Shown one piece after another: positions 43,171-54,385 of a stretch of 64,000 nt of DNA. The position numbers and the translations under genes are program-made. The notes under the pieces are model-generated. The model was not told the origin of the DNA and did no database searches. It saw only the letters and a list, made by a program, of their open reading frames with translations. The stretch comes from Macrosoma leucophasiata (taxonomy: Eukaryota; Arthropoda; Insecta; Lepidoptera; Hedylidae): the NCBI GenBank assembly GCA_036365455.1, contig JAWQUS010000002.1, forward strand, positions 5,084,001 through 5,148,000, written 5' to 3'. Position 1 is the stretch's first letter. Each line of letters begins with the position of its first letter.

Positions 43171-43694
43171 GTTACACAAAATACAACACTTAATTTCCAA
43201 TTTAAACGTTTTGTTCTTTTGCAGCAACAATTATTATGAGATACGTCTCGAGTTCCTAAAGGGATATTGATCGAAATGAAAAATATTTCATTTTCTTCTC
43301 TCGCAGCCGTTGTGTCCTTATTGCAATACATTTTCATATTTCGCATCCGATGACGCGACGGGCGGAACGTTGATTGAATTGTGCTTTTATTTCCCATCGC
43401 ATCCACGGTATGATGTCATCGTATCAATTGGGACGACCGCTTCATTACATATCCATATGAAATGCCTAAGTTCTCGGGCATGATATGTGCGTTAAACAAT
43501 CTATAAATATTTCCTAATTTATACCCGAAAGTAGTCCCATGAATTTCTTTAATTACGTCACACGTCCATTCCGTTCTGATTCTGACCTACATTGACCAAA
43601 TGGACCAAATTGAAGATCGGGCCGAGATATGTATAAAAAGAGTGATGAAAGAAGAGGAGGTATGGGATGTAAGGAAAGAACCACGATATTTGTC
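43171..43694. other. unannotated DNA
   Basis: No gene recognised. Confidence 0.45.
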
Positions 43695-44010
43695 GCTCCA
43701 GTGTAGTTCGTGGTAGGTCCAGTGTAGGAGCTCGAGAGCGTTGACACCACCGCATTACCTAATCTTACTGCCGCCAAATGGTAGTGTACACTGTACAGCA
43801 TTATCGAGTTCCGGTTAGATTGTTATGTATGGCCCCGTTATAAGTATCAACTAAGGTCTCAGGGGTGGCAACAAAAAATCTGCATTTTGCAAATGCAAAT
43901 GCGTTGACCTACATGACACAGAATTTTTGTGTGGGTGTCTATAGGCTGCAGTCATCACTTAACATCCATGTGGATTGCATTCTTGTTTGCCTCCTTCATA
44001 ACATAAGAAA
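43695..44010 (+). repeat. SINE-like family C, copy 11
   Basis: Head GTAGGTCCAGTGTAGGAGCT, the block GCCGCCAAATGGTAGTG, and tail CATGTGGATTGCATTCTTG. It has a small insertion with a local inversion around CATTTTGCAAATGCAAATGC. Confidence 0.7.
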
Positions 44011-44069
44011 AAAACCACCTTTACTTAGGACTAACCAGGGGATCGATCCCGAGTTCGATCGCAAGATGG

Positions 44070-44390
44070 ACTCCTCGGCGGTGTAGTGGTAGTAGGCCAT
44101 CGACAGTTGTGGCCTACCACTCATCAGAACTCAAATTCGCATTCACATTATTTTTCTTTTTTCAAATTTCGCCACAAAAGATAGCCACAACTGTCGATGG
44201 CCTACCACCACCACGCTAACGAGGCAAATACAATACAATAACAAAGTAAGTTTGTCCGTCATCTTGACAGATTTTCACAGTGAGCATGGAGATAAAATGC
44301 ACCTTAAAGAAGGACGTTGGCTATCTTTTGTGGCGAAATTTGAAAAAAGAAAAATAATGTGAATGCGAATTTGAGTTCTGATTGAATTGA
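44070..44390. repeat. nested perfect inverted repeats (65-bp arms)
   Basis: 44123-44187 is repeated exactly in inverted form at 44318-44382. A second inverted pair overlaps it: TAGGCCATCGACAGTTGTGGC at about 44092-44112 and its complement at about 44184-44204. The outer piece derives from a family B-like head (GTGTAGTGGTAGTAGGCC). Confidence 0.85.
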
Positions 44391-44834
44391 ATGAGTTTCA
44401 TAACTCAATAATGAATAAAATATATGATATTGTAACTGTTGATAACAATGTAAAACTAAAGTATGTAAAAAAACCGATCATGACATCGCAAGTGAAATAA
44501 TTGTTGACACAGCTACCGCGAAGACAGAGCTACGACTAGTTGATAGCGAGCTCGTTTGCATAATGTTAGCGTTGGTATGAATAATTATACGATTTTACTG
44601 ATAGGACTTAAAATGGTAGCCTTCGAGGGTGGTACTCGAAGGTGTAGAAATAATCACATTACTTGATAATGGTTAAATTTGCTTTTTAATAATGCATATA
44701 AATAGCATGTGTTGGCATTGTTCATACCCTGCAGTGATTACCATCAACCACTTTATTTACCTCTATTCATATAAAAACTATATCCAACACTTTGCCTACC
44801 CTGTAAAGGACTTGAGTGGAGATACTATACATTT
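44391..44834. other. unannotated DNA, family I fragment at the end
   Basis: TTTGCCTACCCTGTAAAGGAC then GAGTGGAGATACTATAC near 44792-44830 resembles the family I 3' end. Nothing else was seen. Confidence 0.35.
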
Positions 44835-45003
44835 AAAATACGCGTATACTCGCAGACCCACACTCGTGCTTTTGTTCACATACAAGACATATATTATATG
44901 TATAATAAACACGCAGACTATACAAACATTTGTCCCGGTCCGGGGATCGAACACGCGACCCCCGAATCAAGAAGTCGTCACACCGCTGAGCTAACTGGGT
45001 TGC
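44835..45003 (-). repeat. tRNA-derived SINE family A, copy 6 (decayed)
   Basis: Reversed: ATACGCGTATACTCGCAGACC at the left, and the head GATCGAACACGCGACCCCCG..CACCGCTGAGCTAACTGGGT at the right. The CCCACGACACAGG block is lost. Confidence 0.65.
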
Positions 45004-45349
45004 CAAAAAATGTGCTGTATAGCTGAGCTAAAAAATAATTGAGATCCTCTGATGATATCACCAAAAACGTCGACCATTTTCGAAATCATCTCAATGTACA
45101 TAAGATGGAGCGGTGGGTTGGTGACATGACACGTATCTATCCTACCTACATACCTATATACCTACCTACCTACAATACACGGAAAACTATTCCTGTCAAC
45201 AGATAGGCCATAGGTATTTCTTCTACTCAAATAGATAAGTACGTGTTGTAGTTGTAACTGCTCAAGAAACGTTGTATAATATAAGTACAAAGGAGTCTGC
45301 ATTTAATGGTTTGGAGTCGATAGCAAAATTATGAACTTAAATTTTAGCG
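45004..45349. other. unannotated DNA
   Basis: Short CCTA-rich runs near 45145-45175. No feature recognised. Confidence 0.45.
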
Positions 45350-45564
45350 ACTTTCTATAAGGAAGAAGAGATTTATATCATGATAAGGTTTTCCGACCGC
45401 GTTTTCTTTAGCATTCATTCAGATTTTGACGAACGAGTAATATTGTCGTCTCTCGTTACTCGTTTACGATCCAACGCGGATCACTGCGTCAACGGTTGAC
45501 TAGGGGCATTGTACGTGATGTGTAATATTGTCATAGTAGTCTATACTATGCAATGCATGTTTAT

Positions 45565-45820
45565 ATATATATATATATAAATCAATTGCTGTTCGTGAGT
45601 CTCGCTAAAACTCGAGAACAGCTGGACCGATTTGGCTAATTTTGGTTTTAAATGATTTTTGGAAGTCCAGGGAAGGTTTAAAAGGTAAGAAAATAAGAAG
45701 AAATTGAAGGGAAATAGTAAAACCCACAACTTCATTTTCCCATACATATTGCCTGTATATATCAAATGTTTGACACATTCTTTCATTGTGAGGCAGTACG
45801 AAGTTTGCCGGGTCAGCTAG
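45565..45820 (+). mobile_element. Helitron-like non-autonomous element
   Basis: After a (TA)n tract: CTCGAGAACAGCTGGACCGA, GGAAGTCCAGGGAAGGTTTA, and the end TTTGCCGGGTCAGCTAG followed by T, as in other small lepidopteran Helitron-like elements (CTAG|T). Confidence 0.6.
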
Positions 45821-45889
45821 TATTTTAAAAATATGTATCATCATACATGCCTTGAAGGGCCAGTTAGGGTAGAGATCAAGCTTTCATTT

Positions 45890-46051
45890 ACTGGTGGGAG
45901 CGCTCCCTTCGGAGCTCGAGGGCGTAGGCAACACCGCATTACCTAATCTATCTGCCGCCGAATGGTAGGTCCGGCCAGATTTATGACAAACGCTTTAGCA
46001 TTTTGACCTTCGCTTTTTGTGTAGATGTATAGAGGCTTCAGTATTCACTTA
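45890..46051 (+). repeat. SINE-like family C, copy 12, split by a 5S-headed element
   Basis: GGTGGGAGCGCTCCCTTCGG, GCATTACCTAATCTATCTGC and GCTTCAGTATTCACTTA. The last 17 nt recur at 46412-46428 beyond the insertion. Confidence 0.65.
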
Positions 46052-46411
46052 ATATAATAATAATAATGGCAACCCATTATACGTCCCACTGCTGGGCACG
46101 AGTCTCTCCCCTCTTTGGGGGGAGGCCTGGAGCTTACTCCACCACGCTGCTGCAATGCGGATTGGTGGAGATACGGGTTAGTGGCCAACCCGGTGTCGAA
46201 TTTTTTCAAACCGCCCATTAGGCCTCCGACAAGGTTTAACGACTGCTATCTATCGATAGCAACCGGGACCGACGGCTTAACGTGCCCTCCGAAGCACGAA
46301 AACGCGCATTTAATATGCCACTAGCGGTCACCCATTACACTACCCCACCGCACCCGTAGTGCTTAACCGAGTAGATCGCTTACGATCTACACCAGCCGCC
46401 GGGCCATGCGC
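46052..46411 (-). mobile_element. retroposon with 5S rRNA-like head and RTE-like tail
   Basis: It is bounded by an exact 17-bp direct repeat GCTTCAGTATTCACTTA (46035-46051, 46412-46428). Read on -, the 5' part contains GATCTACTCGGTTAAGCAC, CGGGTGCGGT and AATGGGTGACCGC, which line up with the internal promoter region of 5S rRNA (GATCACCGAAGTTAAGCA, CGGGCGCGGT, GATGGGTGACCGC). The body ends GCCCAGCAGTGGGACGTATA then (ATT)n, similar to the RTE-like tail of family F. That makes it a candidate SINE3-type (5S-derived) element. The 5S link is by eye. Confidence 0.6.
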
Positions 46412-47762
46412 GCTTCAGTATTCACTTACATAATAAAAAATAAATACATTCACGAATCGACAGTTGTTTTGTAGTCCACATTCGTCTGGTACTACCAAAC
46501 TCAGTGTTTTCCATTCGACAAAAATATTCTTCGTTTTAAATACAATATTACTTATCTACTAATCGTAGATCAATTTCAGTCCTTCGGGTCTAGCAGTATC
46601 TTATAGTCTTCTAGTACACTGTAACCGAGGAAGTATGTATTTTTATTTGGATATATGTCGCACTCATTGTTGCCACCTATTATTCCGAGGTTGACCACTA
46701 TCCCTGAAGATATATTTCTCCTGAATCTAAAAGAGGATAGACACAACATGATAAGATTTCTAACCACGTAATCTTTAGCATTCAATGTCATTTAGATTTT
46801 GACGAGCTAGCAATACCGTCGATACTATCGTACTCGTTTACGATCTGACGCGGATCACTGCCTCATCGGGTGACTAGGGTCTTGCGTGACGTGGAATATT
46901 GTCAAAGTACTCTGGTATTACGCTTTACTGTGCATGTTTTTTTTTTTTTTAATTGACCGTGCTTTCCCATTAAAGGGACGAGTAGAGAGATTGCATGTAT
47001 TCACGAATCAACAGTTGTTTGTAGTCCACTTTCGTCGGGCTTATTACTGAACTCTGGGTTCAACCGTTGGACACATTTATCATTTACTTCAGGCCTACTA
47101 CTTGATCATCGAAAAAGTTTGTATCTGTTTTCTTATCTCATACCCACGATTTAAAAGAGGACCGCTTTAAGTTATGCCATAATTATTTTTTTTCTATATT
47201 TTGTTTGCTTAATGCATTTTACCTGCTCGTCATAACATAAAGTCGGGTTATGCAAAATCACATAATACCAACTATTGTTTCGAATTTATCTTGTTATATA
47301 ATTAATTATATATACCCGACAATATTTACCTTTGGTGTAAAAAAGAGTTAAGTATAAGGATTTCCATCCATGGAATCTAGCATCCGATACCATTTCATCC
47401 GGATCTTGACGAGCGATGAGTACTGTTTATTCCACTTTTACGATCGTGCGCTGATCACTGCTTCACATCATGCGTGACGTATAATATTATCTCAGTAGTC
47501 ACTACGATTTTTCTACTATGCATATTTGTTTTTATTTACGCTTATGTTCCCATAAAGACGGAATTAGAGAAATACAGTGTTTACTAACGCTGTGGGCGTA
47601 AGTAAACCCATTGTCGCCAAGGTGTACCTAGTTACTTACCTAATGCTACAAGTATCTCTTTTTCGATAGACTTTGTTTGCTTAATGCATTGGACCTTCGT
47701 GACATTAGATAAATTCCAAAAATGTTCAAAACCACTTACCAAACAATTGTTCATAAAGCGTG

Positions 47763-47799
47763 CAGTGCAAAACCGCGTTAGTTACGCGGTTTTGCACTG
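47763..47799. repeat. 15-16 bp perfect palindrome, 5-nt spacer
   Basis: CAGTGCAAAACCGCG (47763-47777) is complemented exactly at 47785-47799; one further T-A pair leaves a 5-nt loop. Confidence 0.7.
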
Positions 47800-48000
47800 T
47801 CTGCGACAACCTTTGATCCCAAAAAAGAGATTATAGCATCCGATGCCATTTCATCCGGATCTTGACTTGGAGAGCGATGATTACTGTCGTTGTACGTCAC
47901 AATCATGTACAGAATCACTGTCTCAGCTGTTGACTGGTGCCATCATGCGTGACGTGTTACCGCACTATTCTTTTCTATGCGATCGCTCCACTTAGGGATG

Positions 48001-49614
48001 TAAATATCGTTGAGAACAATATCGATACTTCAGAATAAAAATCAATGTATAAAAGTATCGCTTAGAAAGACTCGATGGTTTTTCGAACAGATAGGTTTTT
48101 GCTAGCAAAATCTGTTATTGACTGATTTTTATGTTAAACGTTGGAATATAGAAAGGAGTTCATTTTTCAAAATAATCTTAGTATAAGAAATGCCAACGCA
48201 TCTATATTGAATCTTCTTGTGTTTGGAAACAAGCATAAAGTTAATAAATACTAGTGTTGAGCCACATCAGTGCCAACTGTATGCATCGCATACATATAAC
48301 ATGCAAATTAATAAAACAAAGTTGGATTCTTATTTTACTCTAAATTTCTTATTGACTCGGCAATGCGTAGAAAATAAAACGTTACATACAATTATAAACC
48401 TTTTACTTTATATTGCAGACATTGTTGGTAAAACATCGTATACAATCACATGAGTACACCGATGGTTTGGATTAAGGAATATAGATTCTACAATATTCTA
48501 CATCATCGATATTACAGAAATCGTATCGTTTGCATCCCTAGCATGTTTGTATTTTTACGTATAAATAGAGCGCACATTCGTGGTAAGCTCGTTAATGGTA
48601 CGTGGATCTGTTGTAAGGTGTGCGAGTGGAATAACCTATAATTAGATGCGCTTACACCGATATTTAACGTCTGTAGATTACTCAATGTCTTTCTGAAAAG
48701 CGTTCCGTAGCCTACAAGGAACCCTTACACCTAGTTGCACCATGTCCGTCCGTCCGACCGTAACTTAGCTCAGCGACTCTATATAAATTTGAATTTAGAA
48801 GTAAAACTATCACAACTAAGGAGGCTTCACAACTTAAGAGTCAATGACTCACCTTAGCCCGCCACGCACTTGACCGGTTTTTTAAACCAGGATTTGTATA
48901 AACATTTCCGTATTTGACCAGTATGTAGTTATTGCCTACCCCGTAAGTTACCCCTTGGCGTAGTTATTTGAATGGATTTTGGGATAATTAGTAATAATTT
49001 TGTGAGCGAGAGTCAGGGCAGGGGGAAGAGTCGAAGGTGTCATGGACCTCCCCAAAAACAAACATGACAATTAAAAGTTCACACAAAAATATAACAAAAT
49101 CATAGTTAAGCAAGGCGTGACCTTCTCCCAAATCTCTTTTTTTTAACCCATGAACCTAAAGTATTACGTGCTTTGTTTGCTATACATATTAAATTATTAT
49201 TCAGTTATTTTTTTCACTTTGTAGTGTTTTTATTATCTGGATTATGCCGTCCGTATTTTTTTCCTTAAATAAAAAATATCGTATACATACACAGAAATTA
49301 TGAGACATTTAATTTCATGACTTATGAAACATTCTTGTGGCCTGTAATAGGGTATCTACTATCTATATATATATATATATAGTATAGCATGGAATCTTGT
49401 TATCGCTGTGCTCCAACGATAAGTGAGTTGAGACAGCTTTTAGGGTATCTAGGTAACCTATAAGGTACACATAATCACCACTATCCACGTATCCACTACT
49501 TCATTTGTTTTTGAATCGATTACATTCGCACCACATGTAAAATTCAGCAGCTCCGACAGACATTGAGCTTTTCTTTAAGAGTTTAGCCAAATAACAAAAA
49601 CATTTTATATATAC
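48001..49614. other. unannotated, with a GTTCCGTAG repeat fragment
   Basis: GCGTTCCGTAGCCTACAAGG at about 48700 followed by ACCATGTCCGTCCGTCCGAC is a piece of the dispersed repeat seen near 20511. Two short frames (48217-48641) show no motif. Confidence 0.4.
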
Positions 49615-49745
49615 CATCATTACATATTATGCCATAGGGCATTCTCTACCAGTAATTGGTAGAGACATAACTGGTGGATAATGTCCTTTGGCATTAAGTC
49701 CGCCTTATGTACTAGGTGCATTAAAGTTTAAATAAATAAATATGC
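49615..49745 (+). repeat. LINE-like 3' end fragment
   Basis: GCCATAGGGCATTCTCTACC, a TCTCTACCA..TGGTAGAGA hairpin, AATGTCCTTTGGCATTAAGT and AAAGTTTAAATAAATAAATA make up a common lepidopteran non-LTR 3' UTR-like end with an ATAA-rich tail. Confidence 0.5.
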
Positions 49746-50965
49746 CATCATAGATTCGTCATGATACAGCCTACCTACATAGGTTGTGATCTCGGTATTT
49801 TAAACCGACGTTGAGGTTTTAAACCCATTTTTAGAAGTCAATAATTTCATAGAAAGACACGTCTTATAAAGTGGTGAAATGAGAGTTTCCCCTAACTCTA
49901 ACTATGAAAGTGAAAAATGTTTTAAATATTGTTCTAATACAGATCTCTACATATAAAAACGAAACTTTGTTTGATCCTGATAATGTCAGCAGTTTTTGAT
50001 ATATAATACCTATACATATTAAAAACCGCAAATATAACTTTGGAAAACAAATTCAAACAACAATAAATTTCCTTTTTGTCTGTCAATAATTCTTCATGAT
50101 CAAATCTGACTCGCGCTCAGCCGCTTTTTAGTTTTTATGTTAGGTGCATTCAATTAATAGTACCTTTGAGGTAAGCCAATTACTGCCACATAATTAAATG
50201 CAGTTCGAAATAAGAGTTTTCAATTGTCCTGTTTCTCAATTTTAATATATTTTTATTGTATTTATTTACCTATATCAGGTCAGTGATCCCCGCCGTGAGG
50301 GAGCAATTCGGGCTAATTCACCTCACATTTCGGGATAATGAGTGTGCAAACGTTATACCTACACCTAATAACAATATTTATTTCTCGTTATAAGTACCTA
50401 TGTCAACAAATCAACAAAATATTAAAATGGGAAGTAAAAATCGAAAATGTGAAATTAATGTACCTATCTCATAGAATTATTATAGTTATTTTTACAGTAG
50501 CCAACTGGCTAAAAAATAAAACCCTTACAGATTTGTCATGTTTGTCTGTCCGTCCGTATGTCCACAGCCAAATGTTCTGGATACTTCCTTAAAAACTGTA
50601 TTGAGGTTCCTAATTCGACAGACACTTCAAGGATGGTACAAATCGGATGTGAATTTTATTATAAAAACGCACACCTCAGTCGATCTTTTTAATAAAAGCA
50701 CGGGTTGTTATTTTAGGTTTAATATTCACCCTTTGTGATTGGCATACGTATTCCCAACTAACTGTTTTTGTATTTTTTTTTCACTACGCCCATCGATTTT
50801 TTTTCAGCGAACTCATCGAAAGATAAGCGCGACAGAGAGGTCGTTTAACATTAACTAGTACCTAGTAGTTTGTTACTTACATAATTATTCAGAATTCATA
50901 CCGCGTGACATAGCGGTATGAATTCAAGTATATTAAATGAAATATAGTAATTTAAACAATATTTT
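49746..50965. other. unannotated, with a small palindrome
   Basis: GAATTCATACCGC (50892-50904) is complemented at 50913-50925. Near 50520-50650 there is a fragment of the CTGTCCGTCCGTATGTCC-type dispersed repeat. No gene is seen. Confidence 0.4.
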
Positions 50966-51275
50966 TTCTGGTCCGCTGGAGCCTGGACTCGATCCCCGGG
51001 TCGGGGGCTACTGAGATAATGGTGTATTATCCTATACTCTGGTGCTTTTAGGATTTTTCAATTTTTTTTTTAACTTTCCCAGTGCCACCCTCGGAGTCTG
51101 GAAATAAACTTACGCGTAGGTATCAATAGACTCGCCACCTGTTATATGGGCGAAAACGTACCTAACCCGCGAATGGGTGATTGCATGTATACTTTAATGC
51201 ATAAAAGTGCACATGTACTTACACAGGTAAACACCTGTGCCTATCCCTTCGGGGATTACAGGTGTGAAGTTACGG
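50966..51275 (+). repeat. tRNA-derived SINE family B, copy 9
   Basis: A remnant head with B-box GGACTCGATCCCCGGGTCG, then GAGATAATGGTGTATTATCC, CGCCACCTGTTATATGGGCG and the 3' end CCTTCGGGGATTACAGGTGT before GAAGTTACGG. Confidence 0.75.
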
Positions 51276-51304
51276 TTTTTACATTAGCAACAACTGTCGA
51301 AGAG

Positions 51305-51680
51305 GTGCTGTTACAGTGAGTGATGAAATCCAAGTCAAGTGCTTCATTCTCATCAAAATTTTAACTGCTATTCTTTACGCCCACTGAAACCACTAATCTG
51401 CGCTAATCATGCCTCGGAATAAAGACAATAAGGCTGTATAAATTCAGCATATTCTTTTAAACCTTTACCAATTTTTATCTCTTATGCACGAATATGTCCA
51501 AAACTTACAACGTCGAAGCAATGATGATGCAGTAAACGATGACGATGACCCTTACCCTAAAGTCGTGTGCTCGATTCTCATCAGAATTTTCACTGCTATA
51601 TTTACACCCACTGAAGCCTAACCTACACTGATCACGCCTCGGAGCTTCGATATGTATAAATTCAGTATTTTTTTAAAGTA
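51305..51680. repeat. direct duplication, period about 215 bp
   Basis: TTCTCATCAAAATTTTAACTGC, CGCCCACTGAAACC, CTAATCATGCCTCGGA and GTATAAATTCAGCATATTC (51346-51456) recur as TTCTCATCAGAATTTTCACTGC, CACCCACTGAAGCC, CTGATCACGCCTCGGA and GTATAAATTCAGTATTTTT (51567-51676). Confidence 0.65.
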
Positions 51681-51684
51681 ATAA

Positions 51685-51975
51685 TTGTGGCAAACTAGCG
51701 TGCAATGCACATCGCTGGTAAATGCATACTGCCTTTAGACTAGTAGAGATATCTCTACAAAAAAAAAACGATTTGCAGACGAGAAAATACAAACGCGGTA
51801 CCCCTGAGTCCTCCGTTGTTATAGCTCTGTGATAGTTATTACAGGACCGTCATGGCAATTTGCCATTTAACTTTAACACTCTAATGCTGAACAGTAGCAT
51901 TTGGCGGCAGATAGCTTAGGTATGTGGTGGTGCCTACGGTATCCAATGCGCACACTGGAGTTCTACCACCAGTGT
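51685..51975 (-). repeat. SINE-like family C, copy 13
   Basis: Reversed: GTGGCAAACTAGCGTGCAATG at the left, CCCCTGAGTCCTCCGTTGTTA mid, and GGTGGTGCCTACGGTATCC..GAGTTCTACCACC at the right. Confidence 0.7.
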
Positions 51976-52896
51976 ATGCATTTTGTCTTCCCTACACTAC
52001 CTTGTACATTTTTTTTAGAATTTCTCTTACGGAGAGTAATCAGCTTCACTTGTTTTTCATCCTCATTAGGAATTATTTAATTAATCATCTCAGTTTAATA
52101 ATCGTCCCAGCTGAGTATGCGTATCTTCTACACTATAAACAGCGCCCGCTCACACAGGTATTTTTATCTTTGGTATGTGCGGTTGACCGTACAATTTGGT
52201 ATTTGAAATAAGTTTATCTTTACAATACAAAAAGACAACACAATGTTTAAAAGATTGATTGAATTTGAATGAATACTACGATTATAGTTATTTTGTGAAT
52301 GTTATTATTGCAGGATTATAGGTTTTGGTTCCCTATTAGCAGGTCGTAAACGGTGGCGTCGGTTGAACTCGCTCGAGTTTAATGTAAAGATTATATTTCT
52401 TTTATGGGTTCGTTTGCAATGGCTTCCTCGGAATATAACATATCCTTAAAGGATATGTGGTTGTTGGTCAGTTTTTAACTTTTGTGGTTCGAAATAACTA
52501 AGTAAATACCTACTTATTGTAAGCGATTGAATTGTTTTTAGGTAAAAGCCGTGTATTTATTTTTGTGTCGTTATTTTGTAGAAGAAATTGTAACACCTAT
52601 GTTGTCATGTTTGTTCTTCGAGACGTTCTTTTTGAAACATTTTTAGCTTCGTACGTAGGAACCGTTCGACGTTCGACCATAATTATGATGATGGGGGATG
52701 GTGATGGTGAGAATTTGTTGTTGTTGAGTTTTTTGTGTACCTATAATAAGGATTTAGCATTGCAATATCATAATAATGTGTTGGTGGTTTAAAACAAATT
52801 GGACAGGAAACGTTCGCGTGGTTGGAGTAGCTCTATCGAGAGGTAGCGTAAATAAAAAACGCATTGCATGATGCATTTAGTTTTTAACGAGCCTAC
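51976..52896. other. unannotated DNA
   Basis: It contains a 10-bp hairpin ACATATCCTT/AAGGATATGT near 52437. No gene recognised. Confidence 0.45.
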
Positions 52897-53350
52897 TCAA
52901 GATTAATGTGTGCATCGTTGGGATATTGAGGATTCGTCGGTGTCCCGGACGGGTTGCGGTAACGTGGATTCGAAGCGGGCCTCAGTGCGTGGCGCTGCAG
53001 CTCTCCTCCACCGCCGGTAATTTGATTGGACCCGAGCTGTCACCTATGCGCCGCAGTCGCCCGGCCGTCGCTCGCCGGCTATCGATTAGAGCCCCCCGCC
53101 GCCCCCCACCCCGCGCCTCCCGCGAACCGGATCTCGTCACGCCGCCATTGTATACCCGCGACGCTTAAACGCATTCGTTTCTCCCGATGCGAAAACGACG
53201 CATTCCTTCCGCGCGCCCGTCCGCCCCGCCCCGGCCGGCCGCGGCTCCGCAGGACCGCACCGATCCTCTCATATCTCATTACGCTTTTACAACACTCGCC
53301 GATGCCGACACCCGTACACACGATCGATGACGATGCCCGTCACGCTCAAT
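52897..53350. other. CpG-rich island, non-repetitive
   Basis: Strongly CpG-rich (CGCCCGTCCGCCCCGCCCCG and GTCGCCCGGCCGTCGCTCGC). Overlapping frames on both strands (52908-53355) are Arg/Pro-rich artefacts of composition. It could be a promoter-like or conserved regulatory island. Its first 49 nt recur at 54289-54337. Confidence 0.35.
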
Positions 53351-53824
53351 TATAAAACCTATCTTTAATTCTGCGACACTCAATGCGATTTACACATTAC
53401 TACTTTTTCTCGATTGATCTGCAATAACAAAACTAAATTTGCATTTCGTTTGGGTCAATTTGAATAGATAAACATGAGAGTTCAACGAACATGTTGTAAA
53501 GCCTGATATGATACTGAGTATAATTACGAAATGCAACTCGCAGCGAGTGCAATGACGTAGCATCGACGTCCGCGCAGTTGCCGTCACACTTGTGCAAGAG
53601 TGCGCAATGCCAGTTCAGTTACATACAATCTCATAGTTTTACAGCTAAGATCACTTCAAGATAATGTCTTTATTCTAACAACTATCGAGGAGACATAACT
53701 TTACTCTATCCTTTTCATAAAAATGAATGAAAACCTAGACATAGTAGGTCTAGCCTTATTTATTGCTTTCTGAAATATATCATTACATTTTTTGCTTTGT
53801 GTAAGAACCAATTCATTCAATCTC
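53351..53824. other. unannotated DNA
   Basis: No feature recognised. Confidence 0.5.
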
Positions 53825-53990
53825 ACCATCACTTCAGCCGATAGACACCACTGCTGGACAAACGTCGTGCACGGATATGTCTAAAACTTATATATATACT
53901 ATAGTGTTGTGCGTTTAATACGTTGCATTAGGGGGGAATATGCCCTGTTAGCCACTTTTGGCATATGGATTGGCAATATCCTAATCTACG
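53825..53990 (-). repeat. retroposon family F, copy 4
   Basis: Reversed tail TCACTTCAGCCGATAGACAC then CACTGCTGGACAAACG (a diverged CAGCAGTGG tail), then GGGGGGAATATGCCC and GGATTGGCAATATCC from the family body. Confidence 0.45.
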
Positions 53991-54074
53991 GGTAACTACT
54001 TAATGTTAATTCCCTGCGGATATCTCAAAAAGGTATACTTTTGGCCTTAATTCGTTGCTCAAATATATCAAAAT

Positions 54075-54385
54075 ATGTTGTACTGGTGGTATAGTTCCAG
54101 TGTAGAGACTCGAGGGCAGCACCGCATTGCCTTAACTATATGCCGCAAAATGATAGTGTTCAGCACTATCGTGTACCGGTTCGATGGTGATGGTAAAAGG
54201 CCTTGTAATGACTATCACACAGCCATAACAAATAAGGGCTCAAGGGTGCAACAGATCTGAATTTTGACTTCTTTTTGTTTTTGTGTAGTCAAGATTAATG
54301 TGTGCATCGTCGGGATATTGAGGATTCGTCGGTGTCCTAGGCTGCAGTCAGCACTTGCTAAACATCCATGTCAACTGCATGGTTG
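54075..54385 (+). repeat. SINE-like family C, copy 14, with copied filler
   Basis: TGGTGGTATAGTTCCAGTGTA head, CGCAAAATGATAGTGTTCAG, and tail CATCCATGTCAACTGCATGG. Where the family has GATGTCTATAGG, this copy holds 49 nt (54289-54337) matching 52897-52945 at 48 positions. Confidence 0.75.

Larger units (their letters stand above)
45350..48000. repeat. decayed tandem array, about four units
   Basis: Landmarks recur in order: a TTTAGCATTCA or TAGCATCCGAT block, GATTTTGACGA or GATCTTGACGA, (C/G)GGATCACTGC-like, TGCGTGACGT-like, a TATGCA-TTT block, then TTCACGAATC.ACAGTTGT and TTTGTTTGCTTAATGCATT. The ATCACTG landmark lies at about 45479, 46852, 47454 and 47920. Unit length was originally perhaps 470-600 bp. 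Unit 1 is expanded by nested insertions (45565-46428). No protein frame is conserved. Confidence 0.65.

Noticed and set aside
46115..46324. 69-codon frame
   Set aside because: It lies wholly in the 5S-headed retroposon, antisense to it.
52908..53355. overlapping Pro/Arg-rich frames
   Set aside because: Typical by-products of a CpG-rich island; several frames are open at once.
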